Of a DNA stretch of 64,000 nt, positions 52,943 through 61,565 are shown piece after piece. How positions within the stretch are numbered: position 1 is the first letter of the stretch; each line of letters begins with the position of its first letter. Under the pieces are notes generated by a model. That model was not told the DNA's origin and made no database searches. It saw only the letters and a list, made by a program, of their open reading frames with translations. The DNA is from Allobosea sp. TND4EK4 (GTDB taxonomy: Bacteria; Pseudomonadota; Alphaproteobacteria; Rhizobiales; Beijerinckiaceae), in NCBI RefSeq assembly GCF_900156025.1, contig NZ_FTMO01000001.1, positions 186,001 to 250,000 of the forward strand. Reading direction: 5' to 3'. The translations under genes were made by a program, and so were the position numbers.

Positions 52943-54048
52943 GCGCGGCCGCCCCCGCCCAGAACCAGAATATCCAGGCGCTGCGCGCCGTCGCGGCGCT
53001 GATGGTGGTGCTGGCTCATGCCGGCCACGAGACGGAGGCGCTGGGCCCCAAAGTCGGCCGGGCGGTGGTCGATCTCTCGATGCTTCAGCTCGGGGCGGGC
53101 GTCGACATCTTCTTCGTCATCTCCGGCTTCATCATGGTCTACACCTCGGCCGGGCTCTATGGCCAGCCGGGCGCGCCGCGGCAGTTCCTGCTGCGCCGCT
53201 TCATCCGGATCGCCCCGCTCTACTGGCTCCTGACCACCCTCCTGCTGGCGGGCGCGCTCGTCGCCCCGCAGCTCCTCAACGTGCCGATCGGCGACTGGCA
53301 GCATGTGCTGTCCTCCTATCTCTTCATCCCGAGCCTGCGCGGCGGCGAGATCCGGCCGGTGATGGCGCTGGGCTGGACGCTGAACCTGGAGATGTTCTTC
53401 TACCTTCTCTTCGCCGCGACGCTGGTTCTGCCGTTGCGGTCGGGCATCACCGCACTCGCCCTGATCTTGTCGGGACTGGCGCTCTGCGGAGCACTGTTCC
53501 AGCCGGCCCAAGTGCAGCTCGCCTTCTGGACGCAAGGCATCATCCTGGAATTCCTGTTCGGCTGCCTGCTGGCTCTCGCCTATCGGAGAGGGGCGCGGCT
53601 AAAGGGGCCGGCCGCCGCCCTTGCGGTCGCGGTCGGGCTCGCGGCGATGGTCCGGCTTCCGGGCCTCGACGACGCCCCGGGCTGGCCCCCGGTCCTGCGC
53701 TGGGGCGTGCCGGCGCTTCTGGTCGTCGCGGGAGCGGCGCTCTACGGCGGAAAGGCACCGCGCATCGCGCTGCTGCTGGCGGGGCTGGGCGACGCCTCCT
53801 ACAGCCTCTATCTCGTCCACCCCTTCGCGCTCAGGCCGCTCCGCGAGGTCTGGACCCGGCTGGTGGGCGGAGCGCTGCCGCTCGAAACCTATGTTCTCTG
53901 CGCGGTGGGATTCGGCGTACTGGTGGCGCTGGCCACGCATCGCTTCGTGGAGCGGCCGCTCCTGCGGGTCTGCCAGTCCTGGTTGAAGCGCCGCAGCGAC
54001 AGGGCTGGGCAAGGCTCCCTGCCCGCGCCGCTGCGGACAACGGCGTAG
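52939..54048 (+). CDS. Acyltransferase 3 family membrane protein (polysaccharide O-acyltransferase)
   Basis: A 369-residue AT3-family protein with about ten helices. The family opening is NIQALRAVAALMVVLAHAGH (conserved Arg and His, about residues 9-28), followed by VDIFFVISGFIMVYTSA (about 54-70), ILEFLFGCLLAL, and LGDASYSLYLVHPFALRPL near 280. It adds acetyl or other acyl groups to sugars at the membrane. The ATG overlaps the previous stop (ATGA), so it is the third gene of the priming operon. Confidence 0.92.
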   Translation: MSAAAPAQNQNIQALRAVAALMVVLAHAGHETEALGPKVGRAVVDLSMLQLGAGVDIFFVISGFIMVYTSAGLYGQPGAPRQFLLRRFIRIAPLYWLLTTLLLAGALVAPQLLNVPIGDWQHVLSSYLFIPSLRGGEIRPVMALGWTLNLEMFFYLLFAATLVLPLRSGITALALILSGLALCGALFQPAQVQLAFWTQGIILEFLFGCLLALAYRRGARLKGPAAALAVAVGLAAMVRLPGLDDAPGWPPVLRWGVPALLVVAGAALYGGKAPRIALLLAGLGDASYSLYLVHPFALRPLREVWTRLVGGALPLETYVLCAVGFGVLVALATHRFVERPLLRVCQSWLKRRSDRAGQGSLPAPLRTTA

Positions 54049-54097
54049 AAGGCCGCGCGCCGCGACCGGCCACAGAGTCCGACGATGTTGGAAAGAA

Positions 54098-54175
54098 TGG
54101 TCGGAGCGAGAGGATTCGAACCTCCGACCCCTTGTCCCCCAGACAAGTGCGCTAACCGGGCTGCGCTACGCTCCG
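54098..54175 (-). tRNA. tRNA-Pro (anticodon GGG)
   Basis: On the minus strand a 78-nt cloverleaf with encoded CCA: acceptor CGGAGCG/CGCTCCG, D-arm GCGC...GCGC, anticodon arm CTTGT-CTGGGGG-ACAAG with anticodon GGG, T-loop TTCGAAT. Its promoter lies just upstream at 54185-54213. Confidence 0.97.
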
Positions 54176-54184
54176 ACGGACCGG

Positions 54185-54213
54185 CTTATAGTGGCGGGCC
54201 GGGCAGGATGCAA
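54185..54213 (-). promoter_or_regulatory. Sigma70 promoter of tRNA-Pro
   Basis: On the minus strand TTGCAT (54208-54213), 17-nt spacer, TATAAG (54185-54190), ending 9 bp before the mature tRNA 5' end. Spacing and hexamers match the tRNA-Glu promoter. Confidence 0.75.
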
Positions 54214-54306
54214 TGCGCTTGATGCGTCTTCTGTGGAGGCTTCACGCGGCCACCGTCAGCCGGCCACGGAATGAGGCCGGCCGCGCCAGCGCTGCCGGTC
54301 TCACGA

Positions 54307-54927
54307 TCAACGTTGCGCAAGCCAGGCCTGGAGCAGCCCGATATCGGCCTGGATCAGCCCGTGCCCGGCGGGCAGCGCACGATGCTCGACCTCGGCGCCG
54401 AGCGCGACCAAGCCGTCTGCCAGCACGTTGGAGGCTGCCGCGGGCATGATCGGGTCCATCAGGCCGGAGAGCAGCAGGATCGGCTTGCCGGACAGATCCG
54501 GGCTTGGCGGCTCGCGGAAGGGCGGCATCGCCCTCAGCAGCGCGGCGCCGGCCAGAACCTCCGGTCGCAGCAGCAGCAGGCTCGCGGCGATGTTGGCGCC
54601 GTTCGAGAAGCCGAGCGCGATCGGCGCCGGCAGGCCATGACGCTCGCGCGCCTCCTCGACGAAATCGGCGAGTTCATGGGTGCGGGCCGTCAGATCGGCC
54701 TCGTCGAAGACGCCTTCCGCCAACCGGCGAAAGAAGCGCGGAGCCGCGCCTTCCAGCACCTTGCCGCGCGGCGAGAGCAGGCTCGCGCCCGGCGCGACGG
54801 CCCGGCCGAGCGGCAGCAGGTCGCGCTCGTCGCCGCCTGTGCCGTGCAGCAGCAGAAGCGGCGGCCGCGCTGAATCCTCACCGGGTTCGAAGACATGGAT
54901 GAAATCGGCGGTGACGGTGTTCGTCAT
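54307..54927 (-). CDS. Phospholipase/carboxylesterase-type alpha/beta hydrolase (MhqD-like)
   Basis: A 206-residue compact serine hydrolase: oxyanion segment LLLLHGTGGDERDLLPLGR (about residues 24-42), nucleophile in GFSNGANIAA (about 104-113), acid in GLMDPIMP and His in PAGHGL (about 188-193). This size and order match the YpfH/MhqD carboxylesterase group. It sits 69 bp downstream of a ring-cleaving VOC dioxygenase on the same strand, the same pairing as mhqD with mhqO-type dioxygenases in quinone detoxification operons, so it may hydrolyse the ring-cleavage product. Confidence 0.87.
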   Translation of the reverse strand: MTNTVTADFIHVFEPGEDSARPPLLLLHGTGGDERDLLPLGRAVAPGASLLSPRGKVLEGAAPRFFRRLAEGVFDEADLTARTHELADFVEEARERHGLPAPIALGFSNGANIAASLLLLRPEVLAGAALLRAMPPFREPPSPDLSGKPILLLSGLMDPIMPAAASNVLADGLVALGAEVEHRALPAGHGLIQADIGLLQAWLAQR

Positions 54928-54996
54928 GGTTTTCTCCCTTCTCGAGCGGAGAGGCCGCCCTGCCCCCGAAAGCGACAGGGCGGCCCGAGGTGGCGA

Positions 54997-55929
54997 TCAG
55001 GCAAGTGCGGGCAGCACGGCCTCGATCTCCTTGCGATGCGCCTCGTATTGCGGCGGCAGCTTCAGCGCCTTGCCGAGCTCCGCGGCCGGCTCGTCCACGG
55101 CGAAGCCGGGTACGTCGGTCGCGATCTCGAACAGGACATGGCCGGGCTCACGGAAATAGACCGAGCGGAAATAGTTCCGGTCGCGCTGTTCCGTGGTGCG
55201 GATGCCATGGTTCTCCGCCAGGCGCCGTACCATCCCTTCCTGCGCCGCGTCATCGGCGGCGCGGAAGGCGATGTGGTGCACCGAGCCCGCGCCCTGGCGC
55301 GCCGGCAGGAAGCCCCCCGCCACCCTGAGATCGACGATGCCGCCAATGGCGGTGCCCTCGACCTTGTAGCGGATCAGCGTATCCTCGCGACCGGCCTCGG
55401 CGAAGCCGAAGACGTCGGTGAGGATCGCCCCGGTCGGCGCCGCATCCGCCAGCAGCAGGCTGACGCTGTGGAAGCCGCGGATCGCGTTCTCGGCGTCGAT
55501 GCCGCCTTCGGTCCAGTAGGGCTCGCTTTCCACGCCGGGAACGCCGACCAGGGCCAGCCGCATCCCGTCCGGATCGCGGAAGCTCAGGACGCTTTCGCCG
55601 AAACGCTTCGCCGGCGCCTCATGCGGCACGCCCTGCTCGATCAGGCGATGCGTCCAGAAACCGATCGCGCCCTCGGGAACGCGGAACACCGTCTCCTGCG
55701 TCTCGCCGATGCCGAGCCGACCCGGCGCGGCCTGGTCCCAGGGAAAGAAGGTCAGGATCGAGCCCGGCGCCGCATCGGCATCGCCGTAATAGAGGTGATA
55801 GGTGCCCGGATCGTCGAAATTGACCGTCTTCTTGACAAGGCGCAGCCCCAGAACCCGACCGTAGAAGTCGAGGTTGCGGCGCGCGGGGCCGGAAATCGCG
55901 GTGACGTGGTGAAGGCCGTTGATCTGCAT
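54997..55929 (-). CDS. Ring-cleaving dioxygenase, VOC family (MhqO-like)
   Basis: A 310-residue protein with two VOC domains. Domain 1 begins MQINGLHHVTAISGPARRNL (metal His near residue 8) and continues FYGRVLGLRLVKKTVNFDDP. Domain 2 contains GSVHHIAFRAAD (metal His about 217) and HVLFEIATDVPGF (metal Glu about 267). This is the extradiol-type family annotated as hydroquinone/ring-cleaving dioxygenases. It acts in the cytosol on dihydroxy aromatics. ATG 55929 was chosen because the conserved N terminus starts there. It is divergent from a LysR regulator with a good LysR-type site between them. Confidence 0.9.
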   Translation of the reverse strand: MQINGLHHVTAISGPARRNLDFYGRVLGLRLVKKTVNFDDPGTYHLYYGDADAAPGSILTFFPWDQAAPGRLGIGETQETVFRVPEGAIGFWTHRLIEQGVPHEAPAKRFGESVLSFRDPDGMRLALVGVPGVESEPYWTEGGIDAENAIRGFHSVSLLLADAAPTGAILTDVFGFAEAGREDTLIRYKVEGTAIGGIVDLRVAGGFLPARQGAGSVHHIAFRAADDAAQEGMVRRLAENHGIRTTEQRDRNYFRSVYFREPGHVLFEIATDVPGFAVDEPAAELGKALKLPPQYEAHRKEIEAVLPALA

Positions 55930-56017
55930 GATGTCCTCCGTCTCGGGCTGCCGCTCGGATGGGCGGCGTCGTTGGGCAGAAGATCGTGCCATCTCGCGCA
56001 AAGTACCAGTGGAAGAT

Positions 56018-56035
56018 CATTGCACAGTTGCAATG
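56018..56035. promoter_or_regulatory. LysR-type operator between dioxygenase and regulator genes
   Basis: Perfect palindrome CATTGCA-CAGT-TGCAATG containing a T-N11-A LysR box, 89 bp before the dioxygenase ATG and 80 bp before the LysR ATG. It is the natural binding site for the divergent regulator. Confidence 0.7.
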
Positions 56036-56114
56036 GACCATTCCAGCCCGCACAATGCGTGGCCCTCGTCGGAGCAGATCAGACCATGCCCTTCTCGATT
56101 GCGGAAAAGACGCC

Positions 56115-57077
56115 ATGACACCTGCCGCCAAGGCCCTCGCCTGGGACGACTTCCGCCTGATCAAGGCCATCGCCGAGGAGCGTGCCCTGCCCGCGGCGGC
56201 CCATGCGCTCGGGATCAACCATTCGACGGTCTTCCGGCGGCTCGGGCAAATCGAGGAGGCGCTCGGCGTGAAGCTCTTCGAGCGGCACCGCAGCGGCTAT
56301 GTCGCGACACCTGCCGGCGAGGAGATGGTGCTGCTGGCAGGCCGGGTCGACGAGGACATCACCGCCTTCACCCGCAAGCTCGCGGGCCAGGAGATCAAGC
56401 CCGCAGGAGAATTGCGCGTCGCAACCAACGACACGCTGCTGGTCGACCTGCTGACGCCGCTCTTCTCGAAATTCCTGGCGCAATGCCCGGATATCCGGCT
56501 CGACATCCTCGTCGGCAACCGGGCCGCCAACCTGTCCAAACGCGATGCCGATGTCGCGATCCGGGCGACGGACAGCCCTCCGGAGACGCTGGTGGGGCGC
56601 AAGCCCGCCCGCATCGCCTGGGCTCTCTATGGCCGCGCCGAGGACTTCCCCGGCCCGGAGCCGGCGAGCGAGAGTGATCTTTGGCAGTGCCCCTGGGTCT
56701 CGCTGGGCGAGCAGTTCACGATGATGAGCGCAGTGCGCTACATCGCCCGCCACGTCGCGGCCGAGCGGGTTGTCTACAAGCTCAACACCGTGCTCGGGCT
56801 CGCGGAAGCGGTGGAGGCCGGAATCGGCATCGGCTTCCTGCCCTGCTTCATCGGCGATGCGCGGCCGGGCCTGAAGCGGCTGGCGCCGCCAGACCCCAGG
56901 CTGGCGGCCGACCTCTGGATCCTGACCCATCCCGACATGCGGCACACGCCGCGCGTGCGGCTCTTCCTCGACTTCATCGCGACGGAGATCGCGCGGCTGA
57001 AGCCGCAGATCGAGGGCGAACGTCGGCCTCCCGCGGCGGAGGCGGAGATGGAGCCGTCGCAGTCCGGCGGTGTCTGA
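56115..57077 (+). CDS. LysR-family transcriptional regulator of the dioxygenase operon
   Basis: A 320-residue LysR protein. Its winged helix-turn-helix lies in DDFRLIKAIAEERALPAAAH and LGINHSTVFRRLGQIEEALG (about residues 11-50), with an effector domain from about 90 (GELRVATNDTLLVDLLTPLF). LPAAAHALGINHSTVFRRL and the WALYGRAE segment are seen in regulators that control quinone- or aromatic-detoxification genes. It is divergent from the MhqO-like dioxygenase and MhqD-like hydrolase genes, its probable targets, with a palindromic LysR box between. The tail after about residue 295 is low-complexity. Confidence 0.92.
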   Translation: MTPAAKALAWDDFRLIKAIAEERALPAAAHALGINHSTVFRRLGQIEEALGVKLFERHRSGYVATPAGEEMVLLAGRVDEDITAFTRKLAGQEIKPAGELRVATNDTLLVDLLTPLFSKFLAQCPDIRLDILVGNRAANLSKRDADVAIRATDSPPETLVGRKPARIAWALYGRAEDFPGPEPASESDLWQCPWVSLGEQFTMMSAVRYIARHVAAERVVYKLNTVLGLAEAVEAGIGIGFLPCFIGDARPGLKRLAPPDPRLAADLWILTHPDMRHTPRVRLFLDFIATEIARLKPQIEGERRPPAAEAEMEPSQSGGV

Positions 57078-57122
57078 AAATCGCCGGTTCCGATGGCGGG
57101 CCGGGGCCGCTACACTACCCGC

Positions 57123-57293
57123 ATGGAGATCGTCGTTCCCCTGATCATCGGCCTCAGCCTGATCTGGCTGATCGGCCGCGGCGTGCCGTGGAACGCCAGG
57201 CTGATGACCCTCGTCGTCACCCTGGCGATCATCGTCCTGATCGTGGCGCTGGAACGAAGCGACTACTGGCCCGAAGCGTTTCGCCGGCCCTGA
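57123..57293 (+). CDS. Small hydrophobic protein, function unknown
   Basis: A 56-residue frame with two hydrophobic stretches, MEIVVPLIIGLSLIWLIG and LMTLVVTLAIIVLIVALE, ending RSDYWPEAFRRP. It ends 4 bp before the convergent sugE gene. No clear ribosome site (GGGCCGCTACACTACCCGC precedes it) and no family recognised; the amphipathic helices and codon bias make it plausible. Confidence 0.45.
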   Translation: MEIVVPLIIGLSLIWLIGRGVPWNARLMTLVVTLAIIVLIVALERSDYWPEAFRRP

Positions 57294-57297
57294 CCCG

Positions 57298-57615
57298 TCA
57301 GGCCGAGACCAGCTTCAACCCGACGATGCCGGCCACGATCAGGCCGATGCAGCCCAGCCGCAGCGCGCCTGCCGGCTCGCCCAGCAGCAGCATGCCGAGA
57401 ATGGCCGTGCCGACGGTGCCGATTCCGGTCCAGACCGCATAGGCGGTGCCCACCGGCAGGCTCTTCAGCGCGAGCCCGAGCAACCCGACGCTCACCGCCA
57501 TGCTGACGAGGGTGAAGACCGACGGCAGCAGGCGGGTGAAGCCTTGCGTGTATTTGAGACCGATCGCCCAGCCGACCTCGAACAGGCCCGCGATGAAGAG
57601 TGTCAGCCAGGCCAT
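57298..57615 (-). CDS. sugE: Guanidinium exporter of the SMR family (Gdx/SugE)
   Basis: A 105-residue four-helix SMR protein: [20 protein letters not shown] with the essential Glu13, [20 protein letters not shown], then [20 protein letters not shown] (helix 3) and a final helix ending IVGLKLVSA. The [11 protein letters not shown] and AVWTGIG motifs mark the Gdx (formerly SugE) subtype, which exchanges guanidinium for protons. The mRNA leader carries two ACGA-loop hairpins of a guanidine-II riboswitch (57636-57686), which fixes the function more firmly than the protein alone. Confidence 0.94.
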   Translation of the reverse strand: MAWLTLFIAGLFEVGWAIGLKYTQGFTRLLPSVFTLVSMAVSVGLLGLALKSLPVGTAYAVWTGIGTVGTAILGMLLLGEPAGALRLGCIGLIVAGIVGLKLVSA

Positions 57616-57622
57616 GACGGCG

Positions 57623-57686
57623 CTCCCGCTGCGGAGCGGGTCGTCCCGCATCCCTGGTATGGAAGGCAAATGCCGGGGTCGTCCCC
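57623..57686 (-). promoter_or_regulatory. Guanidine-II (mini-ykkC) riboswitch controlling sugE translation
   Basis: On the minus strand two hairpins with ACGA loops: P1 GGGG-ACGA-CCCC (57675-57686) and P2 GCGGG-ACGA-CCCGC (57636-57649), 25 nt apart, the defining layout of mini-ykkC RNAs (paired ACGR tetraloops). Just downstream AGCGGGAG contains the ribosome site (GGGAG at 57623-57627, 7 nt before the ATG). The same bases can pair with the 3' side of P2 (CCCGCT-CCGC-AGCGGG, 57625-57640). Thus without ligand the ribosome site is masked; guanidinium-stabilised P2 would free it. Confidence 0.92.
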
Positions 57687-57760
57687 AAGCTTCGGATGAC
57701 GGCTCGGGCCGAAGAGGTCAAGCGGCGGATCGCTGGGGTCAGCCCCCATGCGAAGGGCGG

Positions 57761-58279
57761 TCAGGCCGGCTCCTCCTCGACGGGCTTCAGGGCCCGTTCG
57801 AGGATGCGGCGGCACTCGCCGAGCTCCTGCATGACGGCAGTCAGGACGGTGACGTCGTCGAGCCCCTCCGGAACGGACGGCCTCGACGGGGCCCAGCCCG
57901 GTTCCGCCGCCCCGGCGGGCTCGGTCCCGGGGGCGCCTGGCGCCTGCGCCATCGCGCCGATCGGTCCACCGCGGCCGATCGCCTGGACATGGCGCGGGCC
58001 CTGCTCCTTGAGGATGCGCTGCAGGCCCTTGATCGTGTAGCCTTCGCCGTAGAGCAGCCGGCGGATGCCCTTCAGCAGCGCAACATCGTCGGGCCGATAG
58101 TAGCGGCGCCCGCCGCCGCGCTTCAGCGGCTTGATCTGGCTGAAGCGTGTTTCCCAGAAGCGCAGAACGTGCTGGGGAACGTCGAGGTCTTCAGCGACCT
58201 CGCTGATGGTCCTGAAAGCGTCCGGGCTCTTGGTGTCCAATTCGGCCTCTGTGTTGCCGGCGTGGAACTCCAGGCTCAC
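57761..58279 (-). CDS. MerR-family transcriptional regulator
   Basis: A 172-residue MerR-type protein starting at GTG that overlaps the ihfA stop (GTGA). The DNA-binding domain spans residues about 20-90: [20 protein letters not shown] (helix-turn-helix), [21 protein letters not shown] and [18 protein letters not shown]. There are no cysteine metal ligands; the C-terminal half is a proline/alanine linker plus a short coiled coil ([18 protein letters not shown]). It is the MerR gene that usually follows ihfA in Hyphomicrobiales; targets unknown. Confidence 0.9.
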   Translation of the reverse strand: MSLEFHAGNTEAELDTKSPDAFRTISEVAEDLDVPQHVLRFWETRFSQIKPLKRGGGRRYYRPDDVALLKGIRRLLYGEGYTIKGLQRILKEQGPRHVQAIGRGGPIGAMAQAPGAPGTEPAGAAEPGWAPSRPSVPEGLDDVTVLTAVMQELGECRRILERALKPVEEEPA

Positions 58280-58590
58280 TCAGTCTCGCCCTCGGCACTC
58301 TGCCCGTTGATGCGGGCCTTCATCACGTTGGAGGGCTTGAACACCATCACACGACGCGGCTCGATCGGCACTTCAACGCCAGTTTTCGGATTACGCCCGA
58401 TTCGCTCGCCCTTGTCTCGCACGACGAAGGACCCGAACGAGGATAACTTGACGTTTTCCCCACGCGCGACAGCATCGCAGATCTCGTCGAGCACCGCTTC
58501 GACGAGCTTGGACGATTCCGTCCGCGACAATCCGATCTTCTGGTAGACCGCCTCGCACAGATCCGCGCGCGTCACCGTTTGCCCCGACAT
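58276..58590 (-). CDS. ihfA: Integration host factor subunit alpha
   Basis: A 104-residue HU/IHF-family protein: [20 protein letters not shown], then [20 protein letters not shown] (about residues 45-64), [20 protein letters not shown] (DNA-binding arm with the intercalating proline, about 66-85) and [13 protein letters not shown]. It binds and bends DNA as a heterodimer with IHF-beta. ATG 58590 rather than the longer frame: [11 protein letters not shown] is the family start and GGAGGA lies upstream. Confidence 0.95.
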   Translation of the reverse strand: MSGQTVTRADLCEAVYQKIGLSRTESSKLVEAVLDEICDAVARGENVKLSSFGSFVVRDKGERIGRNPKTGVEVPIEPRRVMVFKPSNVMKARINGQSAEGETE

Positions 58591-58779
58591 TCCATCCTCC
58601 AAGGCGTCGCCCCCGACGCCGGCCAAGACCGGCGTCGTTCGCCATCATGGACGGCGGACGCTAGGCGCCCCGGCCATCCCGGTCAATCCTCGACAAACCG
58701 CTCCGCCATCGGCCGGAGCAGAAAATCACCTCAAAATCGGCCAGAAACATCGCATTCGAGCGAATTTCGGCTCGACCGC

Positions 58780-59763
58780 TCACCAGCGGATGAGCGCGGA
58801 GCCCCAGGTGAAGCCACCGCCCATCGCCTCGATCAGGATCAGCTGACCGCGCTTGATGCGGCCGTCCTTGTAGGCCTCCGCCAGCGCGAGCGGGATCGAG
58901 GCCGCCGAGGTGTTGCCATGGCGATCGACGGTGATGACGACATGGGCAGGGTCGATCCCCAGCTTGTCGGCGGTGGCATCGATGATGCGGCGGTTCGCCT
59001 GGTGCGGCACGAACCAGTCGATGTCGGCACCCGACAGTCCGGTCTCCTGGAAGGTGTGGCGCACGGTCTCGGCGAGATTGGTGACTGCGTGGCGGAAGAC
59101 CTCCTTGCCCTCCATGCGCAGGAGGCCGACCGTCCCGGTCGAGCCGGCGCCGCCATCGACGTAGAGCTTGTCCTTGTAGCGGCCGTCCGAGCGGATATGG
59201 GTCGTCAGGACGCCGCGATCGGCCAGCGTGCCCTCGCCTGGTGCGGCCCTGAGCACCAGCGCGCCCGCGCCGTCACCGAAGAGGACGCACGTCGCGCGGT
59301 CTTCCCAGTCGAGAATGCGGGAGAAGGTCTCGGCACCGATGACGAGCGCCGTCTTCGCGCCTCCCGTCGAGAGAAACTTGTCGGCGGTGGCCAGCGCGAA
59401 CACGAAGCCCGAGCAGACCGCCTGCAGGTCGAAGGCGACGCCGCCGGTGATGCCGAGAGCCGCCTGGATCTGCGTCGCAGTAGCGGGAAAGGTGTGGTCG
59501 GGCGTCGCGGTGGCGACGATGATCAGGTCGATCTCGGATGCGTCGATGCCGGCGTCGGCGATCGCGTCCTGCGCCGCCTTCAGGCCGACCACCGAGGTCG
59601 GCTCATCATCGGCGGCGATGTGGCGCTGGCGGATGCCCGTGCGCTGGACGATCCAGTCGTCGCTGGTATCGACCCGGGTGGCGAGTTCGGCGTTGGTGAG
59701 GATGCGGGCGGGCAGATAGGAGCCGCAGCCAACGACTTGTGAGCGCAGAATCGACAAGGACAC
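58780..59763 (-). CDS. fabH: 3-oxoacyl-[acyl-carrier-protein] synthase III (FabH)
   Basis: A 327-residue KAS III. Start GTG 59763 with AAGGAA 5 nt upstream. N terminus [19 protein letters not shown]; catalytic Cys in [14 protein letters not shown] (about residue 115), His in [12 protein letters not shown] (about 247) and Asn in [15 protein letters not shown] (about 277); C terminus [13 protein letters not shown]. It condenses acetyl-CoA with malonyl-ACP to start fatty-acid synthesis. It follows plsX by 7 bp in the conserved plsX-fabH order. Confidence 0.97.
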   Translation of the reverse strand: MSLSILRSQVVGCGSYLPARILTNAELATRVDTSDDWIVQRTGIRQRHIAADDEPTSVVGLKAAQDAIADAGIDASEIDLIIVATATPDHTFPATATQIQAALGITGGVAFDLQAVCSGFVFALATADKFLSTGGAKTALVIGAETFSRILDWEDRATCVLFGDGAGALVLRAAPGEGTLADRGVLTTHIRSDGRYKDKLYVDGGAGSTGTVGLLRMEGKEVFRHAVTNLAETVRHTFQETGLSGADIDWFVPHQANRRIIDATADKLGIDPAHVVITVDRHGNTSAASIPLALAEAYKDGRIKRGQLILIEAMGGGFTWGSALIRW

Positions 59764-59770
59764 CGTTTCC

Positions 59771-60829
59771 TTACTGAGCGTCCGCGGGCTGCGCGGCGGG
59801 CGAGCCGGGGCGCGTGCTGGCGGCGACCATCTCCCGGACCTTGGCCATCAGGTCCTCGCGGGCCATCTCGTAGCCGAGTTCGGCGGCGCTGGCGAAGCCG
59901 ATCGCGTCGGTGCCGCCATGGCTCTTGATGACGATGCCCTCCAGGCCCAGGAAGACGCCGCCGTTGGACTTGCGGGGATCGAGCTTCTCGCGCAGAGCCC
60001 CGAAGGCGCCCTTGGCGAAGAGGTAGCCGATCTTGGCCATCAGCGATCGGCTCATCGCCGCGCGCAGGTAGGACTGGATCTGGCGGGCGGTCCCCTCGGC
60101 GGTCTTCAGCGCGATGTTGCCGGTGAAGCCTTCCGTCACCACCACGTCGACCGTGCCCTTGCCGAGGTCGTCGCCCTCGACGAAGCCGTGATAGGCCATG
60201 TGGGGCAGATTGCTCTCGCGCAGGATGCGGCCGGCGTCCTTGACCGCCTCGACGCCCTTGATCTCCTCGACGCCGACATTGAGCAGGCCTACCGTCGGCC
60301 GGTCGAGATCGAAGACGACGCGGGCCATCGCCGCGCCCATCACCGCCAGATCGACGAGATGACGCGCATCCGCGCCGATCGTCGCACCGACATCGAGCAC
60401 GATGCTCTCGCCCCGGGCGGTGGGCCACAGGCAGGCGATGGCAGGCCGGTCGACCAGCGGCATCGACTTCAGGCAGAATTTCGACATCGCCATCAGCGCG
60501 CCGGTGTTGCCGGCCGAAACGGTGACGTCCGCCTCCCCCGTCTTCGTGGCGTCGATGGCGCGCCACATCGAGGATTTGTAGCGGCCATAGCGCAAGGCCT
60601 GGCTGGGCTTGTCATCCATCTTCACCGCAACCTCGGTGTGGTGGAAAGTGGTGACGGCCTTCAGCTTCGGGTGCTGCTCGATCAGCGGCAGCACCTCCTT
60701 CTCGTCTCCGAAGATGACGAAGCGCGTATCGGGGCGGCGCTCCAGCATGAGTGCGGCGCCGGGGATGACGACGCTCGGGCCATGGTCCCCGCCCATCGCA
60801 TCGAGCGCGATTGTAACCGGTCTGTTCAT
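59771..60829 (-). CDS. plsX: Phosphate acyltransferase PlsX
   Basis: A 352-residue PlsX: N terminus [20 protein letters not shown] (about residues 6-25), [32 protein letters not shown] (about 107-118), [15 protein letters not shown] (about 221-235) and [20 protein letters not shown]. It makes acyl-phosphate from acyl-ACP for phospholipid synthesis and is peripherally membrane-bound. The frame extends 30 codons upstream, but [14 protein letters not shown] is the family start. It lies between the YceD-like gene (181-bp gap) and fabH. Confidence 0.97.
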   Translation of the reverse strand: MNRPVTIALDAMGGDHGPSVVIPGAALMLERRPDTRFVIFGDEKEVLPLIEQHPKLKAVTTFHHTEVAVKMDDKPSQALRYGRYKSSMWRAIDATKTGEADVTVSAGNTGALMAMSKFCLKSMPLVDRPAIACLWPTARGESIVLDVGATIGADARHLVDLAVMGAAMARVVFDLDRPTVGLLNVGVEEIKGVEAVKDAGRILRESNLPHMAYHGFVEGDDLGKGTVDVVVTEGFTGNIALKTAEGTARQIQSYLRAAMSRSLMAKIGYLFAKGAFGALREKLDPRKSNGGVFLGLEGIVIKSHGGTDAIGFASAAELGYEMAREDLMAKVREMVAASTRPGSPAAQPADAQ

Positions 60830-61010
60830 GGAATTCTGGCGTGTCCCGGGAACGGCCGACCTTCCACCCGGAGCGGCTCTTTGCCGGCCGGACAATAGCG
60901 GTTTGCGGCTGAGCCGCAAGCTGCGCAGATCGGGTTGCGCTCCTCAATCATTGTTACGTTTCATATCCATACAGGCGCACTCCAGGGCCGGCGGAGCGGC
61001 GATGCACCCC

Positions 61011-61565
61011 TCAGCCATCGCGCCTGAGCTTCGCCAGCGCCGCGAAAGGCGAAGGCTCCGGTTCGGCCGCAGCCGGTGGCTCGAAGGCGACCCCGGGCTT
61101 GCGCGGATAGGGATCGAGCGCCAGCGCCAGAAACTCCTGCGTGATGGCGCCGAGATCGATCACGCCATCGACGATCGGCTCCGGCGGGTCCGCCTCGTTC
61201 AACATAACCTCGATGTCGATAGCGCCCTCGTCGGAACCGGCCTCTCGTACGGCGAAGATCGGATCGCTCGCCGGCACGAGGTCAAGCTTGATCGGCACGT
61301 CGAGCACGACGGGGAATGACTCGACCGAGACGACGCAGATCTGATGGAACTGCGCCTTGATGCGGCCCTCCAGCTTCACCCGCTCGCCATTGCGTGACAG
61401 GTCGTAACGGGCGTCCAGCGTCTCGACGGAGGCAAGGCCGAGCGTTTTCGCAATGGCCGCGAGTTGGTCCGCCTCGGCCTGCAGCGTCACCTGCGTCCCG
61501 CGCGGACGAATCTGCTCCACCCGGACCGGGTGGCTGAGGGCTGGACTGCTGCGATCAGGCTTCAT
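61011..61565 (-). CDS. YceD/DUF177 family protein
   Basis: A 184-residue DUF177 protein. The conserved core is RIKAQFHQICVVSVESFPVV (one of the two cysteines of the usual Cx2-3C pair is replaced here) and the acidic segment LNEADPPEPIVDGVIDLGAI then TQEFLALALDPYPRKPGVAF (about 145-164). In many bacteria yceD precedes rpmF and plsX and influences 23S rRNA/L32 maturation; here rpmF is absent from the gap to plsX. It overlaps the upstream chaperone gene by 11 bp. Confidence 0.88.
   Translation of the reverse strand: MKPDRSSPALSHPVRVEQIRPRGTQVTLQAEADQLAAIAKTLGLASVETLDARYDLSRNGERVKLEGRIKAQFHQICVVSVESFPVVLDVPIKLDLVPASDPIFAVREAGSDEGAIDIEVMLNEADPPEPIVDGVIDLGAITQEFLALALDPYPRKPGVAFEPPAAAEPEPSPFAALAKLRRDG

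Noticed and set aside
57616-57690. Another copy of the palindromic repeat upstream of sugE
   Set aside because: The palindromic words here are the ACGA-loop hairpins of a guanidine-II riboswitch and do not match the repeat family order.
58612-58640. GACGCCGG...CCGGCGTC hairpin as a terminator of fabH
   Set aside because: No U tract follows on either strand; it lies near the ihfA start and may only be a leader structure.
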